32,137 nt of DNA from an uncultured Pseudomonadota bacterium (GTDB lineage: Bacteria > Pseudomonadota > Gammaproteobacteria > Methylococcales > Methylomonadaceae): the NCBI GenBank assembly GCA_903848905.1, contig CAINHP010000224.1, positions 1-32,137 on the forward strand, read 5' to 3'. Every line of letters begins with the position of its first letter. The first letter of the stretch is position 1. Made by a program: the position numbers and the translations under genes. The notes beneath the pieces were generated by a model. It was not told the origin of the DNA and did no database searches. It worked only from the letters and a program-made list of their open reading frames with translations. Shown in pieces: positions 1-8,215 of this stretch.

Positions 1-624
1 TCCCACGGCTAAAATGGTGAGAGGATGGACAGCTTCATCGATTCGCAATCCTTCAGTGTATGGCCAATGCAAAACAGATTGATTGCGCAAGTTGGGCATA
101 ACGTCGGGTTGCTCTACGGTGGTAAATTTTACAAAATTAGCCGTTGAAAGCGGTTTTGCCATATTGAGTAAATTGACCAACGGAAAACCTACCCAAGGGA
201 CAACCATCGACCAAGCTTCAACACAACGGAAACGGTAAATCCTCTCTTCAAGAGTTTGTTTGCTCAAAATGTCTTCTAAATTAAATTTTCCCGCATTTTC
301 AACTTCACCACTAATCTCAATTGACCATGGGTCAATGACAAGCGGTTGTGCGAGTTTGGTGGAATCTTCTTTGCCGAAACTGAATTCGTAATAATTGGTA
401 TAGTCTTTAACCAACTGTTTAGGCGTTGGCGTAAGTGTTTTAGATGACAGGTCACTTTGCGCAAGAGTTTCCCATTTTGCAGAATCGGTTTTCGCCATAA
501 GTGAATGGCTATTTCCAACCACCGTTGCGGCAAGTAGAGATTTGATGAGTGTACGTCTCTCTTTAAATACTTTCTCATCTGTAATTTCATGGCTTGGAAT
601 CGATTTTGTTGTTTTTATTATCAT
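1..624 (-). CDS. msrP: Protein-methionine-sulfoxide reductase catalytic subunit MsrP (YedY-like molybdoenzyme), partial; C-terminus lies beyond the left edge
   Basis: Reading the reverse complement from ATG at 624..622 gives MIIKTTKSIPSHEITDEKVFKERRTLIKSLLAATVVGNSHSLMAKTDSAKWETLAQSDLSSKTLTPTPKQLVKDYTNYYEFSFGKEDSTKLA...IDPWSIEISGEVENAGKFNLEDIL...EERIYRFRCVEAWSMVVPWVGFPL. It has a twin-Arg-like leader (KERRTLIKSLLAA) and the MsrP molybdopterin-Cys motif YRFRCVEAWSM. No stop before position 1. The ORF track lists only an out-of-frame ORF here. Confidence 0.92.
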   Translation of the reverse strand, partial: MIIKTTKSIPSHEITDEKVFKERRTLIKSLLAATVVGNSHSLMAKTDSAKWETLAQSDLSSKTLTPTPKQLVKDYTNYYEFSFGKEDSTKLAQPLVIDPWSIEISGEVENAGKFNLEDILSKQTLEERIYRFRCVEAWSMVVPWVGFPLVNLLNMAKPLSTANFVKFTTVEQPDVMPNLRNQSVLHWPYTEGLRIDEAVHPLTILAVG

Positions 625-672
625 CGCTAATGTTCCAAATATAATATGATGACTTGACAGACCATGTGGCGG

Positions 673-1503
673 TTATTTTTTACCTTTAGGGATTAAACTC
701 CGTATTTTCATGAATTTACGTTCTGTGAGAAAAGCGAGAGAGAAAAGTTGAACAAAATTATCGGCTTCAATTAAGTCTAATCCGATATTAACAGGAACTA
801 ATTCTTTTCGTGTTCCAAAAATACGATCCCAAAAAGCTAACACAATCCCGTAGTTACTATCATGTTCTGACCGAACTTTAGAGTGATGAGTGCGGTGCAA
901 TGAGGGAGTAATGATGTACTGTGACACCATATCTTCATTTTTGACTTTAATATTTGCATGGTGAAAAAATATGAAGAATAACTCGATAATTTCAATAGAT
1001 AAAACTAAATAAGCATTCACACCAATAATGACAACAAAGACGCATTTGTATACAATTTCAAGTAATAAATCAAAAACGTGAAATCGAAAACCGGTGGATA
1101 CATTGAAGCTTTTGTCACTGTGATGAATTTTGTGAAAACGCCATAAAGGTTCAAATTTATGGCTATAATAGTGCCAAACATAAATAGCTAAATCGAAAAA
1201 CGCAAATGCCAGAATCCATTTAATCGGACCATCAGAGAGTCCGCTGAGTAACCCGTAGGTGGAAAACTGTTGTGCAACAAGAAATAAGGATGAAGCTCTA
1301 AGTGTAGTTATAATCACGTTGTTAATGACAAACGCCATGGTGTTTGTCACAAATGATTCTTTATAGACTTTAGATGAGAATGTACGAAGAGGTTTTTTCT
1401 TCTCAAGCATTAGCAAGAAAAAAAAGGCAAGAATTGCCAAACCAAAAAGCACTTCGTTAAAAATCAAGCCACCACTTTTGGCGGCAATTTCTGCTTCGTT
1501 CAT
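673..1503 (-). CDS. Fatty acid hydroxylase / sterol desaturase superfamily integral membrane di-iron protein
   Basis: 276 aa, several hydrophobic segments and clustered histidine motifs HYYSH, HKIHH, FFHHANI, HRTHH typical of the FA_hydroxylase/ERG3 superfamily. Confidence 0.9.
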   Translation of the reverse strand: MNEAEIAAKSGGLIFNEVLFGLAILAFFFLLMLEKKKPLRTFSSKVYKESFVTNTMAFVINNVIITTLRASSLFLVAQQFSTYGLLSGLSDGPIKWILAFAFFDLAIYVWHYYSHKFEPLWRFHKIHHSDKSFNVSTGFRFHVFDLLLEIVYKCVFVVIIGVNAYLVLSIEIIELFFIFFHHANIKVKNEDMVSQYIITPSLHRTHHSKVRSEHDSNYGIVLAFWDRIFGTRKELVPVNIGLDLIEADNFVQLFSLAFLTERKFMKIRSLIPKGKK

Positions 1504-1562
1504 AAATACTCACCTTTCAGTCGTTTACACATAAATTCAAAGTTACATAAAATTAACGATAA

Positions 1563-2018
1563 TTATTTAGATAACGCCTCAATCAATGAATTGAGTTCTT
1601 TAATTTCGTTATTAGCAACAACATGTTCTGTAATATCGTATTGCACGCCTAAATAATAAATAACGCGATGTTTTTTATCAAATAAGGGCGTTATTTTTAA
1701 GCGATTATGAAATAACGTGCCGTCTTTTCTATAGTTGCGCAACGTGACTTCTACAGATTCGTTCTTTTCCATCGCATCGGAAATGATTTTTCTAGCTTCT
1801 TGATCACGATCATCTCCTTGCAAGAAACGGCAATTGATACCTACAATTTCTTCTTGCGGATAACCGGATAAATTCTCAAATGCTTTATTCGCGTATACAA
1901 TGGGTGTGTCTTCTAAATCGGGATCCGCTAAGGTGACACCATTCACACATTCATCTAAAATCGCAGAAAGTACTTGAGGAATGAACCCACCACCATCTTT
2001 TTCAACAATAAAAGGCAT
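1563..2018 (-). CDS. Short LOV-domain (PAS/LOV) flavin photoreceptor, no fused output domain
   Basis: 151 aa; GINCRFLQGDDRDQ (LOV signature GxNCRFLQ with photoactive Cys63, codon 1832..1830), LRNYRKDGTLFHNRLKITPLFD and YYLGVQYDIT (expected FMN-contacting Asn/Asn/Gln), short C-terminal helix. Confidence 0.93.
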   Translation of the reverse strand: MPFIVEKDGGGFIPQVLSAILDECVNGVTLADPDLEDTPIVYANKAFENLSGYPQEEIVGINCRFLQGDDRDQEARKIISDAMEKNESVEVTLRNYRKDGTLFHNRLKITPLFDKKHRVIYYLGVQYDITEHVVANNEIKELNSLIEALSK

Positions 2019-2064
2019 AATTTAAACTCCAGAATAGATAGATAAAATTAAAGACGTATTTTTG

Positions 2065-2553
2065 TTATTTTGAATATTTTACGTCAATGAGATTCTTAAT
2101 GTTTTCAACAGTGCTTTCTGCTCCGTCTTCAATAGCGTAACGAATGAGTTTTTGAAATGGCCTCATGAACATTTCCAGTTCCAGCAATTCAAAACGAAAT
2201 GTCAGTCTTGTATTCATCTTTTGATTTTGAGTTTCATTTTCCATCAGGTAGCTTTGCCGATAAGGCGCGCTTATACCTTGACAAATCAAGCTGTTATTAG
2301 GATGGAAATCAATGATTTCAAAAACGGATTCAACATTTTCTCCGTTATCATTTCTAACCTGTTTTGCTTTAGCTCCTAAACATGCTTTATTGGTTTCAGG
2401 TTTGAATTCAACGACTTCAATTGCCCATTTGGTGTAATTTTCAAAAAATTCATTACCCACGTAGGCATAAATATCTTCAATAGGTTTCTCGATCTCAATA
2501 GTGGCTTCGCCAGTTATGGAGTCAGATGAATCAAGTAGAAATTTAATCTGCAT
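2065..2553 (-). CDS. SRPBCC (START/Bet v1-like) family protein
   Basis: 162 aa; EATIEIEKPIEDIYAYVGNEFFENYTKW...VVEF, then FEIIDFHPNNSL...RLTFRFELLE and a C-terminal amphipathic helix, the usual SRPBCC layout. GGAGGA Shine-Dalgarno just upstream of the ATG (2561..2566 on the + strand, complement). Confidence 0.75.
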   Translation of the reverse strand: MQIKFLLDSSDSITGEATIEIEKPIEDIYAYVGNEFFENYTKWAIEVVEFKPETNKACLGAKAKQVRNDNGENVESVFEIIDFHPNNSLICQGISAPYRQSYLMENETQNQKMNTRLTFRFELLELEMFMRPFQKLIRYAIEDGAESTVENIKNLIDVKYSK

Positions 2554-2601
2554 ACTATTTCCTCCTAAATCTAATTACCAAGTTAAACACTAGGTTTTAT
2601 A

Positions 2602-2630
2602 ATTATAATGTCACTCTAAGTGCAATGCAA
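2602..2630 (-). promoter_or_regulatory. Predicted sigma70-type promoter for the SRPBCC-LOV-hydroxylase-msrP cluster
   Basis: Reverse complement reads TTGCAT-(17 nt: TGCACTTAGAGTGACAT)-TATAAT, i.e. -35 at 2630..2625 and a perfect -10 at 2607..2602, about 50 nt upstream of the SRPBCC ATG. Confidence 0.6.
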
Positions 2631-2681
2631 TACTATACTCGATTAACTAAAACATCTACTGTTTTTTAACAATTTAAAAAA

Positions 2682-3098
2682 TTATTTTAGGGGACGATTT
2701 TTTGAGTCTTTATGAATGTGTCCACCAAAGAGGAGGACAGTATCAATAAAGCCCCAAATGACACCGTAGCCATGAGTGAGGATAGTTAAGGCAATTTGGG
2801 CTAGGGCTAATTTGTAAAATCCCAAGTAAAATCGATGCGCACCAATTGCCCCCAAAAATAGACCTAGTAGGGTTGCAATCGTGCGGCTTTTGACTGCTTC
2901 AACAGGTTTCATTGACTCAGCGAATAGGCGTATATTGATTACATTACCGTCATTGACTTCAAAGGTAACTTCATCACCTTGATCAGGTGGTACCGTCGAT
3001 TTCCAGCTATGATTATCGAATTCAAAATAATCGTCTTGGCTTTTTACAATACCTACATTTTTTTCATTGTCGTAAGATTCAATTTGTCCGATAAGCAT
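2682..3098 (-). CDS. TM2 domain membrane protein with an N-terminal cold-shock/OB-like domain
   Basis: N-terminus MLIGQIESYDNEKNVGIVKSQDDYFEFDNHSW...GDEVTFEVNDGNVINIRLF resembles an OB/CSD fold; C-terminus RTIATLLGLFLGAIGAHRFYLGFYKLALAQIALT...GYGVIWGFIDTVLLF is a TM2 domain (GAHRFYLG). Confidence 0.8.
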   Translation of the reverse strand: MLIGQIESYDNEKNVGIVKSQDDYFEFDNHSWKSTVPPDQGDEVTFEVNDGNVINIRLFAESMKPVEAVKSRTIATLLGLFLGAIGAHRFYLGFYKLALAQIALTILTHGYGVIWGFIDTVLLFGGHIHKDSKNRPLK

Positions 3099-3110
3099 GA
3101 CTGTTTCCTG

Positions 3111-3335
3111 TTAATTATTTTTAGTCGATTGCGTTAATAAACCATCGATTTTATCGTTTAAAGTTTGCGTATCACGCACTAAGTCCGTAATCTGTTTGTA
3201 CAGTATGTCAACTTCTGCACTCGCGGGTAAATCACGTGTTTCTTCTTGCAGAAACTCGAGTATATTTTGCTTGAGTGTGGACAGTGTTTCATTATGCCAT
3301 GCTTGTCCAGCATGAAAAAGTGTTTCTAGGAGCAT
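3111..3335 (-). CDS. Small hypothetical coiled-coil-like protein, coupled to ubiE
   Basis: The ORF runs 3111..3368, but an internal ATG (MLLETLFHAGQAW..., 3335) lies 1 nt after the ubiE stop (3339..3337), so that start is preferred. About 74 aa, helix-rich, no recognised family. Confidence 0.5.
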   Translation of the reverse strand: MLLETLFHAGQAWHNETLSTLKQNILEFLQEETRDLPASAEVDILYKQITDLVRDTQTLNDKIDGLLTQSTKNN

Positions 3336-3336
3336 A

Positions 3337-4083
3337 TTAAATTTTGTAACCGCGATGAACAGCCACAATTCCTTGCGTCATGTTGAAGTATTCGCAACGC
3401 TCAAGTCCCGCTTCTTGCATCATCGTTTTTAATTCAGCTTGCTTTGGGTGCATACGAATAGACTCGGCTAAATAACGATAACTGTCTTCATCATTAGCCA
3501 CAAATTTACCAATTTTGGGTAATAATTTAAATGAATAAAAATCATACACCTTTTCGGTAATAGGGTCGATTGGATGTGAAAACTCAAGCACGATTACGCA
3601 CCCACCTGGTTTTAAAACGCGTTGCATTGAGCGGAGTGCGGCAGCTTTATCAGTAACATTACGTAAACCAAATCCAATACACACGCAATCAAATGTATTA
3701 TCTGCAAAAGGCAAACATTCCGCATTGACTTGAGCGAAGCGGATATTGTTAGTTAAACCGCGATCAATTAAACGATCACGTCCCGTAAATAACATGGCGG
3801 CATTAATGTCGGCTAAAACCACTTGACCACTTTCACCTACTCGCGCACTAAAACGCGCAGTTAAGTCACCTGTACCACCTGCTAAATCAAGGACACTGTA
3901 TCCTGCATGCACTTGGCTTAAATCCACGGCAATACGTTTCCAGATGCGATGTACGCCAACTGACATTAAATCGTTCATAATGTCGTAACGCTTGGCAACA
4001 GAATCAAAAACGCCGCGAACCAATTTGACTTTATCTTGAGTGGCGACTTCTTTAAAGCCAAAATGCGTAGTGTTTTGCGTCAT
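3337..4083 (-). CDS. ubiE: Class I SAM methyltransferase UbiE/MenG (demethylmenaquinone / 2-methoxy-6-polyprenyl-1,4-benzoquinol methylase)
   Basis: [50 protein letters not shown]...[15 protein letters not shown]...GFGLRNVTD...VLEFSHP; classic UbiE motifs. The ORF extends to 4119; [10 protein letters not shown] at 4083 is the expected start. Confidence 0.96.
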   Translation of the reverse strand: MTQNTTHFGFKEVATQDKVKLVRGVFDSVAKRYDIMNDLMSVGVHRIWKRIAVDLSQVHAGYSVLDLAGGTGDLTARFSARVGESGQVVLADINAAMLFTGRDRLIDRGLTNNIRFAQVNAECLPFADNTFDCVCIGFGLRNVTDKAAALRSMQRVLKPGGCVIVLEFSHPIDPITEKVYDFYSFKLLPKIGKFVANDEDSYRYLAESIRMHPKQAELKTMMQEAGLERCEYFNMTQGIVAVHRGYKI

Positions 4084-4287
4084 AGGGATTTCCTTGGAGT
4101 AGCGAATAATAAATTTCAATTAATAGTATGAATTATAGCCTTAAAACTAGCAGACTCAAAAAAACAGCACATGAATTAATTAAAATAGATCAATTTTGGT
4201 GTTAGCTTGTTCAATTTACTGGCTTGGTTTAGCATAGCCCACTTTATTACCGTATTGTTTCATGATAATTAACAACGAGAATTCAAA

Positions 4288-5016
4288 ATGACCACAGAAA
4301 ATGCCCCTTGGACACGCGACGAATTTGAAGCCCAATTACGAGGTATGGAAAAGTTTTATCACATCCATCATCCCTATCATACGTTAATGAACGAAGGGAA
4401 ATTAACGCAAGCGCAGCTAAAAGGGTGGGTGGCTAATCGTTTTTATTATCAAGTGAGTATCCCTATTAAAGACGCCAATATTTTAGCGAATTGCCCAGAC
4501 CGTGAAACTCGCGCAAAGTGGACACAACGTATTTTGGATCATGATGGGCATGAGGGGGATGTGGGTGGTATTGAAGCGTGGATTCAACTTGGTATTGCGG
4601 TAGGTTTAACGCGCAAAGAAATTACGTCTTTAAAATATGTTCTACCGGGCGTTCGTTTTGCGGTGGATGCCTATGTCAATTTTGCTCGTCGCGCAGAATG
4701 GCATGAGGCGGCAAGTTCGTCATTAACCGAATTATTTGCCCCTAAAATTCATCAGCAACGCCTTGATAATTGGCCACAGCATTACCCATGGGTAGATCAA
4801 GAAGGCTATAACTATTTCCGTAAACGTTTAAAAGAGGCGCGACGTGATGTCGATCATGGTTTAGCAATTACGCTGGATTGGTATAAAACGCGTGAACAGC
4901 AAAATCGCATGATTGATATTTTAAAATTCAAATTAGACGTTTTATGGTCGATGGCAGATGCAATGCATCTAGCTTATATTGATAATATGCCGCCTTACTT
5001 TAATGTTGAAAAATAA
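4288..5016 (+). CDS. pqqC: Pyrroloquinoline-quinone synthase PqqC
   Basis: [18 protein letters not shown]...[26 protein letters not shown]...[22 protein letters not shown]...[51 protein letters not shown]; closely follows canonical PqqC along its length. Confidence 0.95.
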   Translation: MTTENAPWTRDEFEAQLRGMEKFYHIHHPYHTLMNEGKLTQAQLKGWVANRFYYQVSIPIKDANILANCPDRETRAKWTQRILDHDGHEGDVGGIEAWIQLGIAVGLTRKEITSLKYVLPGVRFAVDAYVNFARRAEWHEAASSSLTELFAPKIHQQRLDNWPQHYPWVDQEGYNYFRKRLKEARRDVDHGLAITLDWYKTREQQNRMIDILKFKLDVLWSMADAMHLAYIDNMPPYFNVEK

Positions 5017-5060
5017 TAAAAACCATTAAGTGCAACATCATAAATTCAACCATACTTTTC

Positions 5061-6866
5061 ATGAATAAATATTCTTTCTTGCATCGTCACGCGCTGTGTT
5101 TACCTATTTACTCCACAGCGTTGCTTTATGTCTTTTATTATTGCATTAGTGTGTTTGAATTTGATGTAAAAATTGAACCAACATCCGTACCATTGGATTC
5201 TTTTGCACAATTGATTTTAGCTTATATTTTGTATTCGATTTCGCGTCGTGCATGGATATTTTTTATCTTACACGCACTGATTATGGGCGTTTTGTATATT
5301 GGTAATCCAATTAAAATTGCTTTTTTCGGTGGACCATTGATGCCTGACGATATTTTTGCGCTGCGGTCATTACTTTTGATTTTAAGTGGTTGGAAATTCT
5401 TTGCGCTTGCTTTTCCGCTGGTTGCGCTAGGGGGGTTGCTTTTTTTGAATTTCAAATTGCGCCGACTTCATAACTATATTGGTGGGGTGTTAGGTGGCGT
5501 TTTAGCCTTAACGGTAATTTATCAGCCAAATTTAATTGTTTATCCCATTGATACCTACATTGGCACAAAAGAGTGGGATCAACGGTCAAATTATTTGTGG
5601 CAGGGTGCAACGATTCATACGCTACTTGAAACGGCTCGTTATTTTCTTATTGCAGATAAAGCGCCTGATATTGATGTGGCGCGCGCTGCGGCGAAGCAAT
5701 TACTCGCACAACAGCCTTTTATTGATAAAATACCTTCAACGAAAGATTTCAAACCTCGCAATGTTCACATTGTGTTGCTTGAATCTTTTTGGGATGCGAA
5801 CAACCTCAAAAAAATTAAATTCAGTCAAAATCCACTCTCAGATGATTTTCGCAAACTTTGGAAAACAGCCAATAATTCCGTCGCACTGGTGCCGGTTTTT
5901 GCAGGAATGACAGCCAATTCAGAATTCGAAGTGTTATGTGGTTTCCCAGTGACAAAAAACACGGTGAAATTTGAGCGGCAATTATTAAATGAGGTACCTT
6001 GTTTACCGCGTTTGCTTGCGGATAAAGGGTATAAAACGGTGGTTTCACATCCGAATGTTCCTGTTTTTTGGAATCGGGTGAATGCGTATCATCGCGTGGG
6101 ATTTCAAACTTACTGGTCAGAAAAAGATTTTGAGCTCGATGATATCAACCGTGAATTTTTAGGTGATAGTTCGCTGTATCGTCAGGTACTTGGAAAAATT
6201 TCCAGTACACTTGAATCAAAAGCGCCCATATTAGATTACATTGTGACTTATTTTGGGCATTGGGATTATCCCCTAAATGAAAGTCGTCCACCTCAAATTA
6301 CCAGCACATCACAGGTGGAAGAAGTGAATGGTTATGCGAATACAACTTATTACAAATCACGTGAGTTTGTGGAATTTGTCAAAAATCTACAAAAAAGCGA
6401 TCCTAACGGCATTATTGTCGCATTTGGTGACCACTTGCCGTTTTTAGGCGAACATTTTGCGGGTTATGTCGAGTCGAATGTGCTCAAAAATAGTCGTGGT
6501 GAATTTTCAGATGCGATGTACAAAACCTATGTCAGCACGCCATTATTAATTATTGATGGTCAAAAAGGGGCGTTAAAAGTGGGGCGTTTACCACTTTATC
6601 AAGTTCCTAAATTGATTTTAGGGTTGCTCAATATTCATCAACCCACCATTATGGATTACACCATGCCGCCAGAAAAGGAACGCGTGAGACCCTTAACAGG
6701 CTTGCATTTTGATGAATGGGCAGATGGGCAGGTTCGAGTTTGTAAAACGCCACCTTATTCGCCAGAATGTGAGCGTTCACTTGCGTGGATTGAAGCAGTA
6801 AAAACGGTGAGCAATGATTTATTTATCGGTGGACAATTCACACGACCATTACTAGATAAGCTCTAA
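5061..6866 (+). CDS. LTA synthase-like membrane sulfatase-fold phosphoglycerol/phosphoethanolamine transferase
   Basis: 601 aa; N-terminal transmembrane segments, then NVHIVLLESFWD, VFAGMTANSEFEVLCGFP (nucleophile Thr region), YIVTYFGHWDYPL, IIVAFGDHLPFLG: AlkP/sulfatase-superfamily LtaS-type motifs. Confidence 0.82.
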   Translation: MNKYSFLHRHALCLPIYSTALLYVFYYCISVFEFDVKIEPTSVPLDSFAQLILAYILYSISRRAWIFFILHALIMGVLYIGNPIKIAFFGGPLMPDDIFALRSLLLILSGWKFFALAFPLVALGGLLFLNFKLRRLHNYIGGVLGGVLALTVIYQPNLIVYPIDTYIGTKEWDQRSNYLWQGATIHTLLETARYFLIADKAPDIDVARAAAKQLLAQQPFIDKIPSTKDFKPRNVHIVLLESFWDANNLKKIKFSQNPLSDDFRKLWKTANNSVALVPVFAGMTANSEFEVLCGFPVTKNTVKFERQLLNEVPCLPRLLADKGYKTVVSHPNVPVFWNRVNAYHRVGFQTYWSEKDFELDDINREFLGDSSLYRQVLGKISSTLESKAPILDYIVTYFGHWDYPLNESRPPQITSTSQVEEVNGYANTTYYKSREFVEFVKNLQKSDPNGIIVAFGDHLPFLGEHFAGYVESNVLKNSRGEFSDAMYKTYVSTPLLIIDGQKGALKVGRLPLYQVPKLILGLLNIHQPTIMDYTMPPEKERVRPLTGLHFDEWADGQVRVCKTPPYSPECERSLAWIEAVKTVSNDLFIGGQFTRPLLDKL

Positions 6867-7394
6867 AGCAAACATGAGTGCATCTTCACGATTATTGTTA
6901 TCTGCTGGGTAATAATTTCTTCGCACACCAATTTCGTTAAACCCCATGGATTCATAGAGCGAAATAGCGTGAATATTGGTTGGCCGAACTTCTAAAAACA
7001 TGGTTTCAGCTTCAGTGTATGCCACTGAAATAAGATGTTCTAATATTTTTCGTCCAATGCCTTGTTTTTGCTCTTTAGGTGAAATACATAAATTCAAAAT
7101 ATGCGCTTCACCTACTGCCATGCTCATAATGCCGTAACCTAGGATTTCATCACCAATTTCGCATACCCAATTTTGATAGCGCATATTGATGCAATCTCTA
7201 AAAATGTCTTCGCCCCATGGAAATTGATAACTGGCTATTTCAATAACGACCACTTGATCTAAGTCTGTGCGGTTCATTTTACGAAGGCGCATTAGCTCTT
7301 TACGGCCAACGGATTCAGGGAAAACTTTGGCGTAAAATTCCACATCGGCATCATAAACAACAAAGTCTTTTATTCGGTCTAATAGGTCGCGCAT
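6852..7394 (-). CDS. rimI: Ribosomal protein S18-alanine N-acetyltransferase RimI (GNAT)
   Basis: MRLRKMNRTDLDQVVVIEIASYQFPWGEDIFRDCI...ILNLCISPKEQKQGIGRKILEHLI...MFLEVRPTNIHAISLYESMGFNEIGVRRNYYP..REDALMFALEL. The canonical start is probably the internal ATG at 7292. Confidence 0.9.
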   Translation of the reverse strand: MRDLLDRIKDFVVYDADVEFYAKVFPESVGRKELMRLRKMNRTDLDQVVVIEIASYQFPWGEDIFRDCINMRYQNWVCEIGDEILGYGIMSMAVGEAHILNLCISPKEQKQGIGRKILEHLISVAYTEAETMFLEVRPTNIHAISLYESMGFNEIGVRRNYYPADNNNREDALMFALELI

Positions 7395-7442
7395 GATTAT
7401 ATTATTAAGTTGAGGTGAATTGTATAGAGTTACATTTTTGAT

Positions 7443-8168
7443 TTAAAGCATCGATTTTGCAATTAATGCTAAACCGGCTAAAAAGAGAAAAATGGCAAAA
7501 ATACGGCTGTATTTTTCATTGTCGATATTGCCATAAAGTGTTTCTTCAATAAATAAAAATGTCAACATGCCTACTTGCACGAGTGCAGCCTTGGTGCTGT
7601 AGGCAATGGTAAATTCCGTTTGCATGACAAGTAGTGTGAGAAGTTGAAATACAGCAAATACAGCGTAACAAGCTGCTGCAGTTACGCGTGTCGTATCTTT
7701 GGGGTGGTTTTTGCTGTAAATCATGACAGTTAAAAGTGAGCCCCCTAAATTACTGACGCCATGAATTAATCCCGTCACTACAAGATATAAGCGCTCAAAT
7801 TTTACGATAGATTGCAGGGCGCTTTCCATTTTTGGCAGAAAACTTTTAATGGCAACCAGTAGTAAAAATAGGCCCATGACAAAGCCAACATTGATTTTTA
7901 CGGACGCGATCAATGCCAAACAAAGCACAATAAATGGAACACAGTAGCGCATTACATTTTTAAAAAAATCACGGTCAACATAATCAACGTGTTTCACCAC
8001 TTGCAATAAACTGATTGCAATGGAAATGGGCAGTACAATACCGAGGGCATCAACAAAACTGTATCCAAGTAGCAGTAGGGCAGGCGTGCCAAAAAGTAAC
8101 ATTCCTACGCCAAAAATGGATTGAATGGTGGCTGTAACGAGAATGGTGAGCAGTATATCTATGGGCAT
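7443..8168 (-). CDS. Sulfite exporter TauE/SafE family membrane protein
   Basis: 241 aa polytopic protein; TIQSIFGVGMLLFGTPALLLLGYSF... and GLIHGVSNLGGSLLTVMIYS typical of TauE/SafE. Confidence 0.8.
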   Translation of the reverse strand: MPIDILLTILVTATIQSIFGVGMLLFGTPALLLLGYSFVDALGIVLPISIAISLLQVVKHVDYVDRDFFKNVMRYCVPFIVLCLALIASVKINVGFVMGLFLLLVAIKSFLPKMESALQSIVKFERLYLVVTGLIHGVSNLGGSLLTVMIYSKNHPKDTTRVTAAACYAVFAVFQLLTLLVMQTEFTIAYSTKAALVQVGMLTFLFIEETLYGNIDNEKYSRIFAIFLFLAGLALIAKSML

Positions 8169-8215
8169 TGGGTTTTCCCTATTGTCATGGTATTTCTTTA
8201 ATGGTAATTGAACAT

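Noticed and set aside
276-590. 104-aa minus-strand ORF in the supplied track
   Set aside because: It lies in a different frame over msrP; the msrP frame (1..624, minus) has unmistakable conserved motifs, so this ORF is spurious.
2152-2379. 75-aa ORF antisense to the SRPBCC gene
   Set aside because: No recognisable domain, no credible ribosome-binding site, opposite to a well-supported gene.
5222-6048. Overlapping ORFs inside the LTA-synthase-like gene (5222..5455, 5536..5910, 5821..6048)
   Set aside because: Out-of-frame or antisense low-complexity translations over a gene with clear sulfatase-fold motifs.
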